From the NCBI GenBank assembly GCA_017302295.1, contig JAFLDS010000009.1, positions 1-64,000 on the forward strand: a stretch of 64,000 bases of DNA, in the 5' to 3' direction. The position numbers and the translations under genes are program-made. Below the pieces are notes generated by a model. It made no database searches. It had not been told where the DNA came from and saw only the letters and a program-made list of their open reading frames with translations. Position 1 is the first letter of the stretch. Every line of letters begins with the position of its first letter. Shown here one piece after another: positions 58,601 to 64,000 of the stretch. This stretch comes from Thauera sp. (GTDB lineage Bacteria; Pseudomonadota; Gammaproteobacteria; Burkholderiales; Rhodocyclaceae).

Positions 58601-58826
58601 GCTGATCGAGCAGGCGGTGAACAACACCAAGGAGCAGTTCGGCAACTCGCCCGACCTCGACGCCCGCATCCTCGACGCGGTGATGGACGCGCTGTCGGCC
58701 TTCACCTCGATGAGCCGGCAGGCGCTTGAATCCGAGCGCCTGCGGGCCGAGATCAAGAGCATCCTGCTCGGGCCGGGGCGCCTGTACGAGCTGCTGCGCG
58801 CGCAGGCAAAGGACGTGCGCCGATAG
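55692..58826 (+). CDS. hsdR: Type I restriction endonuclease subunit
   Basis: A 1044-aa translocase/nuclease. The N-terminal nuclease region (about 100-200) contains VPVATCEIKTDYTQAVDNAV, a PD-(D/E)XK-like site with E-x-K. The SF2 motor follows with Walker A QHSAGSGKTNSIAW, motif II VIADEGHSSQ (DEGH instead of the usual DEAH), FVAFTATPKD, and motif VI TLSRLNRAHPGKDT. The C-terminus carries the helical coupling domain. The start is uncertain between 55662, 55692 and 55701. It should form the complete enzyme with HsdM and HsdS. Confidence 0.92.
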   Translation: MTTMPLHTEKALEDEICRDLAAAGWLHDGADAARYDRALALFPDDVAGWIQDTQPEAWATIEQTHGANARKVVCERLRRSLADHGTLHVLRHGFEMLGLRRPLAVAQFRPALAMNAELQTKYAANRLRVVRQLRYSLHNENCLDLGLFVNGVPVATCEIKTDYTQAVDNAVHQYRQDRPPRVAGSNAVEPLLAFPQGALVHFALSNSAVRMTTKLNGFVTVFLPFDKGDAGAAGNPPNPDGYATDYLWKAVWARDSWLEILGRYIVPRKDDARRLVNTIFPRYHQLDATRALLAAVRRDGPGERYLIQHSAGSGKTNSIAWTAHFLADLHDDANRKVFDTVVVVSDRTVLDDQLQEALMGFERTQGVVAVVNGESASKSQELAEALAAGKKIVVCTLQTFPFALEKVRELAATSGKRFAVIADEGHSSQTNETAARLKEVLSPAELAELADGGEFDTEDLLAAQMAAKAAGKELGITFVAFTATPKDRTLQLFGTRPDPARPPADDNLPAPFHVYSMRQAIEEGFILDVLQNYTSYKVAFKLAHEGSAQGRGLSEVDRDTAMKGIMGWVRLHEYNIAQRVQIVVEHFCAHVAPLLGGLAKAMVVTASRKEAVRWQLAMRKYIAEHGYRIETLVAFSGEVDDPESAPEPLAETAPLMNPRLRGRGIREAFKGGEYAILLVANKFQTGFDEPLLCGMYVDKRLAGIQAVQTLSRLNRAHPGKDTTYVVDFVNDAEEILAAFRSYHATAELAGVSDPEQVYTLRAKLDGMGFYDSFEVDRVVEAALRGRSQSELDRALVPVADRLLKRYAAARRRLRDADEGSADARAAKLELDALVLFKRDLATYVRLYGFLSQIFNYGNTDIEKRAIFFRLLHKLLDFGRDSETVDLSSLALTHYTLKNLGTRRLALDTAQGEYKLKPSGPGGGEVRDKEKAALDEIIARVNQLFVGELTEGDKLLYVNNAIKGKLLECETLIEQAVNNTKEQFGNSPDLDARILDAVMDALSAFTSMSRQALESERLRAEIKSILLGPGRLYELLRAQAKDVRR

Positions 58827-58841
58827 GCTGCGCGCGCGGCC

Positions 58842-59708
58842 TCACTCGATGTTCTGCACCTGCTCGCGGATCTGCTCGATCAGCACCTTCATCTCCATCG
58901 CGATGCCGGTGATGTCGGTGGCGGGCGACTTCGACGCCAGCGTGTTGGCCTCGCGGTTGAGCTCCTGCATGAGGAAATCCAGGCGCTTGCCGGCCGAGCC
59001 GCCCGCTTTCAGGATGCGCTCGACTTCGTCGAGGTGGGTGGTGAGGCGCGTCAGTTCCTCGGCGACGTCGATGCGCTGGGCGTAGAGCGCGACTTCCTGG
59101 CGGATGCGGTCTTCGTCGAGCGCGGCGACGGCCTCGCGCAGGCGGGCGGTGAGCCTGTCCTGGTATTCGGCGACGACGAGCGGCATGCGCGGCGCGGCGG
59201 TAGCGACGAGCTCGCGCATGCGCGCGACGCGCTCGCGGATCATGTCGGCGAGCTTGTCGCCTTCGCGCCGGCGGGTGGCGATCAGCTCGCCGAGCGCGGT
59301 GTCGATCAGCTCGGCGATCACCGGCTGCATCTGCTCGAAGGCGAGGCTGTCGTCGGCGAGCATGCCGGGCCAGCGCAGCACGTCCGACACCGACAGCGGC
59401 CGGGCATCGGGCATGCGCTCGCGCACCGCGGCCTGCGCGTCGGCGAGCTGGGCGATGAGCGCGCCGTTGATGGCGAGGCTGCGCGGCGCGGCATCGTTGC
59501 TCTGCAGGTTGAGGCGGCACTCGACCTTGCCGCGCGTCAGCCGCGCGGTGATGCGCTCGCGGATCGCTGGCTCGGCCTGGCGCAGATCCTCGACGACGCG
59601 GAAAGACAGGTCGAGGTAGCGCGAATTGACGCTGCGCAGCTCCAGATGAAGCGTAACGGAGCCGAGGTCGCGGTTCTGCACCGCGAAGCCGGTCATGCTG
59701 TGGACCAT
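58842..59708 (-). CDS. yicC: YicC family endoribonuclease
   Basis: A 288-aa YicC protein. MVHSMTGFAVQNRDLGSVTL and the C-terminal GKRLDFLMQELNREANTLAS, KSPATDI are the family signatures; the E. coli protein is an RNase linked to small RNA turnover. It is intact and ends REQVQNIE. It is normally followed directly by gmk; here the restriction island begins at its stop codon. It diverges from the kinase gene. Confidence 0.93.
   Translation of the reverse strand: MVHSMTGFAVQNRDLGSVTLHLELRSVNSRYLDLSFRVVEDLRQAEPAIRERITARLTRGKVECRLNLQSNDAAPRSLAINGALIAQLADAQAAVRERMPDARPLSVSDVLRWPGMLADDSLAFEQMQPVIAELIDTALGELIATRRREGDKLADMIRERVARMRELVATAAPRMPLVVAEYQDRLTARLREAVAALDEDRIRQEVALYAQRIDVAEELTRLTTHLDEVERILKAGGSAGKRLDFLMQELNREANTLASKSPATDITGIAMEMKVLIEQIREQVQNIE
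58844..58857. repeat. Right direct repeat flanking the restriction island (yicC end)
   Basis: ACTCGATGTTCTGC, partner of 48887-48900 (13 of 14 bases), is part of the functional yicC gene and encodes its last residues on the minus strand. Confidence 0.6.
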
Positions 59709-59809
59709 GGGAATCTCCGGGCCGCTGCAGCGATCGCAGTGCTATCGATTAAACTGCAGGACCCAATCAGGAATAAGCGTCGGAAAGCCGAATCTTATCC
59801 CCGCCGAAG

Positions 59810-60757
59810 ATGCCCCCTCAAGCCAACTGCGCGCTGCCCCCGGGTTATCAGCTCGATCGCTACCGGATCGAGCGGCAGCTTTCGGTCGGCGGATTCTCGA
59901 TCGTCTATCTGGCCGTCGACGACGATGGCACCGCGGTGGCCCTGAAGGAGTACCTGCCGAACTCGCTCGCCCTGCGCAAGGAGGGGGAGATCGAGCCGCA
60001 GGTGCCGGAGGACAACCTGCCGGCGTTTCGCTATGGCATGAAGTGCTTCTTCGAGGAGGGGCGCGCGCTCGCCAAGCTGATGCACCCGAACGTGGTGCGG
60101 GTGCTGAACTTCTTCCGCGCCAACGGCACCGTTTACATGGTGATGCAGTTCGAACGCGGCCGCACGCTGCACGACTACATCCAGAAGCACCGCGGCGAAC
60201 TGCGCGAGAACCTCATCCGCGCGGTGTTCGCGCGCATGCTGAACGGCCTGCGCGAGGTGCACGCGCACAAGCTGCTGCACCTCGACATCAAGCCCTCGAA
60301 CATCTATCTGCGCAACGACGGCACGCCGGTGCTGCTCGACTTCGGCGCCGCGCGCCAGACGCTGATGAACGACCAGCCCTTCCTGAAGCCGATGTACACC
60401 CCGGGCTTCGCGTCGCCCGAACAGTACGAAGGGCGCAACGGCCTCGGCCCCTGGAGCGACATCTACAGCGTGGGGGCGAGCCTGCATGCCTGCATCGTCG
60501 GCACCGCGCCGCCGCGCGCCGACGACAGGGTCAAGGGCGACACGCTGCAGCCCTTGACGAAGACGCACGCCAGTCGCTATTCGAATCAATTGCTCGGGCT
60601 GGTGGACTGGTGCCTGCAGCTGGATGCACTCAAGCGTCCGCAGAGTGTCTATGCCTTGCAGAAGGCGCTGATGCAGAAGGAGGCCGGCGATCCGATGCCG
60701 GCATCGTGGTTCACGGACATCGGCTCGCGTCTGCGGTCATTCATCGGCCGTGCTTGA
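59810..60757 (+). CDS. Hanks-type serine/threonine protein kinase
   Basis: A 315-aa soluble kinase without membrane segment. The glycine loop is SVGGFSIVYLA, the ATP lysine is Lys46 in VALKEYLPNS, the catalytic loop reads HLDIKPSNIYL (HLD in place of HRD) and the metal loop is DFGAAR; TPGFASPEQYEG is the activation/APE segment. It ends 10 bp before a PP2C phosphatase gene, so the pair probably acts on common targets. Substrates are unknown. Confidence 0.93.
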   Translation: MPPQANCALPPGYQLDRYRIERQLSVGGFSIVYLAVDDDGTAVALKEYLPNSLALRKEGEIEPQVPEDNLPAFRYGMKCFFEEGRALAKLMHPNVVRVLNFFRANGTVYMVMQFERGRTLHDYIQKHRGELRENLIRAVFARMLNGLREVHAHKLLHLDIKPSNIYLRNDGTPVLLDFGAARQTLMNDQPFLKPMYTPGFASPEQYEGRNGLGPWSDIYSVGASLHACIVGTAPPRADDRVKGDTLQPLTKTHASRYSNQLLGLVDWCLQLDALKRPQSVYALQKALMQKEAGDPMPASWFTDIGSRLRSFIGRA

Positions 60758-60767
60758 AGGGGAATCC

Positions 60768-61697
60768 ATGCGTTTCACGATCTACCAGGAAAGTCGCGTC
60801 GGCCAGCGCAAGACGAACCAGGATCGCATCGCCTACTGCTATTCGCGCGACGCCCTGCTGATGCTGGTGGCCGACGGGATGGGCGGACACCTGTATGGCG
60901 AGGTCGCCGCCCAGCTTGCGGCCCAGCTCATCGCCAAGGCTTTCCAGCGCGAGGCCAAACCGGCGCTGGCCGAGCCGGCGCTGTTCCTGTCGCGCGCGCT
61001 GACCAATGCGCATCACGCCATCCTCGACTATGCGTTCGACAAGGACCTGCCGGAATCGCCGCGCACCACCATCGTCGCCTGCGTGGTGCAGAACGGCGTC
61101 GCGCACTGGGCGCACGCCGGGGATTCGCGCCTGTACCTGCTGCGGCACGGCAAGATCCTGACGCATACGCGCGACCACTCGCGGGTGCAGCTGATGATGG
61201 ACCAGGGGCTGCTTGACGCGCGCGAAGCGGCAAACCACCCGGGGCGCAACCGCATATACTCCTGCCTCGGCGGCAATCAGACGCCACAGATCGAGTTCTC
61301 ACGCGGCGTGACGCTGCATAACGGCGACGTCATCGCCCTGTGCAGCGACGGCGTGTGGGGGCCGCTGAACGACGACGCCATGCTGCTCGGCCTTGTCGCC
61401 GGGCCGGTCATGCAGGCGGTGCCGCAGGTGCTCGACCGCGCCGAAGCGGCGGCCGGCGCGACCGCCGACAATCTCTCGCTGGTCGCCATGTGCTGGCAGG
61501 ACGAATCCGCGCCGCCGGGTGTCGACTCGATCTCGACCCGCACCATGGCGCTCGACGACCACACGACACGGATCGACCTGTTTCCCGGCAGCCGCAGCGC
61601 GGGCGCAACGTCCGCCGCCAGCATCGACCTGACCGAGGAAGAGATCGAGCGTGCGATCGCCGAGATCAATGCTGCCATCACCAAATTCGACCGATAG
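60768..61697 (+). CDS. PP2C-family serine/threonine phosphatase
   Basis: A 309-aa PPM phosphatase. Metal-binding motifs are visible: [45 protein letters not shown] and [13 protein letters not shown], then ATADNLSLV. The tail (about 260-309) ends in an acidic helix, [18 protein letters not shown]. The start at [15 protein letters not shown] has AAGGGGAA upstream. It forms an operon with the kinase and probably with rph, 7 bp downstream. Confidence 0.93.
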   Translation: MRFTIYQESRVGQRKTNQDRIAYCYSRDALLMLVADGMGGHLYGEVAAQLAAQLIAKAFQREAKPALAEPALFLSRALTNAHHAILDYAFDKDLPESPRTTIVACVVQNGVAHWAHAGDSRLYLLRHGKILTHTRDHSRVQLMMDQGLLDAREAANHPGRNRIYSCLGGNQTPQIEFSRGVTLHNGDVIALCSDGVWGPLNDDAMLLGLVAGPVMQAVPQVLDRAEAAAGATADNLSLVAMCWQDESAPPGVDSISTRTMALDDHTTRIDLFPGSRSAGATSAASIDLTEEEIERAIAEINAAITKFDR

Positions 61698-61704
61698 GAC
61701 TCCC

Positions 61705-62424
61705 ATGCGCCCCAGCCAACGCCAGCCCGACGAACTCCGCCCGGTCCGCCTCACACGCGGCTTCACCCGCCACGCCGAAGGTTCGGTGCTGGTGGAATTC
61801 GGCGATACCCGGGTGCTGTGCACCGCCAGCGTGGAGGACAGCGTGCCCGGCTTTCTGCGCGGCAAGGGCCAGGGCTGGCTCACCGCCGAGTACGGCATGT
61901 TGCCGCGCGCCACCCATACGCGCAGCGCGCGCGAAGCGGCCAAGGGCAAGCAGAGCGGACGCACCCAGGAGATCCAGCGCCTGATCGGCCGCAGCCTGCG
62001 CGCGGTGGTCGATCTGAAGGCCCTGGGCGAGCGCCAGATCGTGATCGATTGCGATGTGCTTCAGGCCGACGGCGGCACCCGCACCGCAGCCATCACCGGT
62101 GCCTGCGTGGCGGTGCACGATGCGCTGCAGACCCTGGTGGCGGCCGGCAAGCTCGAGCGCAGCCCGATGAGCGACTTCGTCGCCGCCGTGTCGGTGGGCA
62201 TCCACCAGGGCGTGCCGGTGCTCGATCTCGACTATGCTGAAGACTCGGACTGCGATACCGACATGAATGTGGTGATGACGGGCAGCGGCGGCCTCATCGA
62301 GGTGCAGGGCACCGCCGAGGGCGCCGCCTTCTCGCGCGCCGAACTGAACGCCCTGCTCGACCTCGCCGAGGCCGGCATCGGCCAGTTGAATGCCGCGCAA
62401 CGCAGCGCCATCGCCGGAGGCTGA
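61705..62424 (+). CDS. rph: Ribonuclease PH
   Basis: A 239-aa phosphorolytic 3'-5' exoribonuclease that trims tRNA 3' ends. [20 protein letters not shown], the phosphate-binding segment [20 protein letters not shown] and [20 protein letters not shown] are diagnostic. The start is the family start 7 bp after the phosphatase; the longer frame overlaps that gene. rdgB follows 3 bp downstream. Confidence 0.96.
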   Translation: MRPSQRQPDELRPVRLTRGFTRHAEGSVLVEFGDTRVLCTASVEDSVPGFLRGKGQGWLTAEYGMLPRATHTRSAREAAKGKQSGRTQEIQRLIGRSLRAVVDLKALGERQIVIDCDVLQADGGTRTAAITGACVAVHDALQTLVAAGKLERSPMSDFVAAVSVGIHQGVPVLDLDYAEDSDCDTDMNVVMTGSGGLIEVQGTAEGAAFSRAELNALLDLAEAGIGQLNAAQRSAIAGG

Positions 62425-62427
62425 TCC

Positions 62428-63024
62428 ATGAGCAAGCGACTCGTCCTCGCCAGCAACAACGCCAAGAAGGCCGTCGAGATGCAGGCCCTGCTCGCGCCGC
62501 TGGGCATCGAGGTCATCCCGCAGTCGGCGCTGGGCGTGAGCGAGGCCGAGGAGCCGCACGCCACCTTCGTCGAGAACGCGCTCGCCAAGGCGCGGCATGC
62601 CGCGGCGGCCACCGGCCTGCCCGCCATCGCCGACGACTCCGGCCTGTGCGTGGAGGCGCTGGGCGGCGCGCCCGGCGTGCAGTCGGCGCGCTTCGCCGGG
62701 GAGCCGAAATCCGACGCGCGCAACAACGCGCTGCTGCTGCAGAAGCTCGCCGGCGTCGCGGACCGTCGCGCCTACTTCTACTCGACCGTGGTGCTGGTGC
62801 GCCATGCGGAAGATCCGCGCCCGCTGATCGCCGACGGCGAATGGCACGGCACCATCCTCGAGGCCGAGCGCGGCACGGGCGGCTTCGGCTACGACCCGCT
62901 GTTCTGGCTGCCCGATCTCGAGCAGACCGCCGCCGAGCTCGACGCCGGGCTGAAGAACAAGCTCAGCCATCGCGGCGCAGCGATGCGCCACCTGCTCGAC
63001 AGCCTCGCCCACCACCCGCTCTGA
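62428..63024 (+). CDS. rdgB: XTP/dITP diphosphatase
   Basis: A 198-aa house-cleaning pyrophosphatase that removes non-canonical purine triphosphates. LVLASNNAKKAVEMQALLAP (SNN-x-KK motif), IADDSGLCVEALGGAPGVQS and GFGYDPLFWLPD are the family motifs. It sits between rph and hemW, a common betaproteobacterial order. Confidence 0.96.
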   Translation: MSKRLVLASNNAKKAVEMQALLAPLGIEVIPQSALGVSEAEEPHATFVENALAKARHAAAATGLPAIADDSGLCVEALGGAPGVQSARFAGEPKSDARNNALLLQKLAGVADRRAYFYSTVVLVRHAEDPRPLIADGEWHGTILEAERGTGGFGYDPLFWLPDLEQTAAELDAGLKNKLSHRGAAMRHLLDSLAHHPL

Positions 63025-63059
63025 GCCGGCGGCGCACCTTGTCGCGCGCCTCATACCCC

Positions 63060-64000
63060 ATGACCGAACGCCGCATCATCCCCTTGCAACCGGCCTCGCC
63101 GCTGCAGCGCGCCGTCGCGCTCCCCGAGCGGCCGCAGCTTGCCGTGCCGCCGCCCCTGTCGCTGTATGTGCATTTCCCGTGGTGCGTGCGCAAGTGCCCT
63201 TACTGCGACTTCAACTCGCACACCACTCGCGGCGCCGACGCCGCCATTCCTGAGGCGGCGTGGATCGACGCCGTCATCGCCGACCTGCAGGCCGCGCTGC
63301 CCCAGGTGTGGGGGCGCCGGGTGCACAGCGTGTTCTTCGGTGGCGGCACGCCCAGCCTGATGTCGGCCGCCGGGCTGGACCGCCTGCTGACCGCGATCCG
63401 CATGCTGCTGCCGCTCGACCCGCTGGCCGAGATCACCCTCGAGGCCAACCCGGGCACCGTCGAGGCCGCGCGCTTTCGCGACTTCCGTGCGGCCGGGGTG
63501 AATCGGCTGTCGCTGGGCATCCAGAGCTTCGACGATGCGATGCTCGCGCGCATCGGCCGCATCCACGGCGGGGACGAGGCAAGGCGCGCGATCGACATCG
63601 CGCAGACCCATTTCGAGCGGGTGAACCTCGACCTGATGTACGCCCTGCCGGAGCAGACGCTGCCGATGGCGCTTGCGGATCTGGAGACGGCGCTCGGCTT
63701 CGGCACCGAGCACCTGTCGTGCTATCACCTGACGCTCGAGCCCAACACGCCTTTCGCCCACAGCCCGCCGCCGCTGCCCGACGAGGACGCCGCCGCCGAC
63801 ATGCAGGAGGGGATCGAGCACCGGCTCGCGGAGGCGGGATTCGAGCACTACGAGACCTCCGCCTTCGCCCGCCCGGGCCGGCGCAGCGTGCACAACCTGA
63901 ACTACTGGACTTTCGGCGACTACCTCGGCATCGGCCCCGGCGCACACGGCAAGCTCTCCAGCCACGAAGGCATCCGCCGCGAGATGCGCCACAAGCACCC
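63060..64000 (+). CDS. hemW: HemW-like radical SAM heme chaperone (partial)
   Basis: The first 313 residues are present; the gene runs past the right edge. The radical-SAM cluster motif is CVRKCPYC (Cys42, Cys46, Cys49), with the HemW-specific YVHFPWC and CYHLTLEPNTPF. An HNLNYWTFGDYLGIGPGAHG segment follows. HemW is a heme-binding protein related to coproporphyrinogen dehydrogenase HemN, which has CXXXCXXC plus an extra Cys; HemW lacks HemN activity. It starts at MTERRIIPLQPASP, 35 bp after rdgB. Confidence 0.93.
   Translation, partial: MTERRIIPLQPASPLQRAVALPERPQLAVPPPLSLYVHFPWCVRKCPYCDFNSHTTRGADAAIPEAAWIDAVIADLQAALPQVWGRRVHSVFFGGGTPSLMSAAGLDRLLTAIRMLLPLDPLAEITLEANPGTVEAARFRDFRAAGVNRLSLGIQSFDDAMLARIGRIHGGDEARRAIDIAQTHFERVNLDLMYALPEQTLPMALADLETALGFGTEHLSCYHLTLEPNTPFAHSPPPLPDEDAAADMQEGIEHRLAEAGFEHYETSAFARPGRRSVHNLNYWTFGDYLGIGPGAHGKLSSHEGIRREMRHKH

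Larger units (their letters stand above)
48888..58843. mobile_element. Type I restriction / toxin-antitoxin island inserted between yicC and gmk
   Basis: A roughly 10-kb block, with genes all on the plus strand, separates gmk and yicC, which are transcribed on the minus strand and normally adjoin. It contains hsdM, hsdS, a GIY-YIG remnant, mqsRA, a nucleotidyltransferase remnant, nitronate monooxygenase, vapBC and hsdR. Imperfect 14-bp direct repeats of the yicC 3' end flank it. No integrase or transposase is present, so the mode of entry is unknown. Confidence 0.65.

Overview
This 64 kb window is high-GC, tightly packed chromosomal DNA. It looks like a denitrifying betaproteobacterium of the Rhodocyclales (Thauera/Azoarcus/Aromatoleum group). 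The support is a periplasmic nitrate reductase operon (napFDAGHBC) beside a NarX/NarL pair and a Crp/Fnr regulator, a complete System I cytochrome c maturation set (ccmABCDEFGHI), a DUF3460 protein, an AceE-type pyruvate dehydrogenase, and the gene order yicC / gmk-rpoZ-spoT. The genus is an inference; no rRNA gene is present to test it.

Layout. (1) 1-4076: pyruvate dehydrogenase aceE-aceF (minus, aceF cut by the window edge) divergent from a PdhR-like GntR regulator, with a perfect TGGT-N3-ACCA operator between them. (2) About 4080-19815: the replication/partition end of an integrative and conjugative element (ICE) of the ICEclc/PAGI-2/SPI-7 type. It holds topB, ssb, DUF3158, a TIGR03761 protein, a RES/Xre toxin-antitoxin pair, an STY4528-type replication protein, DUF2857, ParB, ParA, AlpA, a conserved ICE protein and two LysR regulators. 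It ends in an 18-bp copy of a tRNA-Gly 3' end (attachment site) followed by a terminator. No integrase or type IV secretion genes are present and the two distal genes are broken, so this is a remnant. It carries three copies of a CTATCCC/GGGATAG palindrome, a tandem palindromic operator before alpA-parA-parB, and a candidate replication origin (iteron-like repeats plus a consensus DnaA box) inside the STY4528 gene.

(3) 19947-24696: an OsmC-YcaO protein, a sirtuin, a TerB-like protein and alanine racemase. (4) 24753-31893: ccmABCDEFGHI on the minus strand, with overlapping genes. (5) 31957-33999: a Wzz-type chain-length protein fused to a degenerate tyrosine-recombinase-like domain. (6) 34106-44047: napFDAGHBC with an FNR-type box at class II promoter spacing, then narL, narX and a Crp/Fnr gene. 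The ccm genes supply the heme-attachment machinery that NapB and NapC need, and NarXL plus the Crp/Fnr protein are plausible controllers of nap. (7) 44044-48872: an exonuclease/GIY-YIG protein, DUF3460, spoT, rpoZ and gmk.

(8) 48888-58843: a defence island inserted between gmk and yicC, which are normally adjacent. It holds type I restriction-modification genes hsdM, hsdS and hsdR, mqsRA and vapBC toxin-antitoxin pairs, a nitronate monooxygenase and two gene remnants. Imperfect 14-bp repeats of the yicC 3' end flank it. A candidate small RNA lies between hsdM and hsdS. (9) 58842-64000: yicC, a Ser/Thr kinase and PP2C phosphatase pair, rph, rdgB and a partial hemW.
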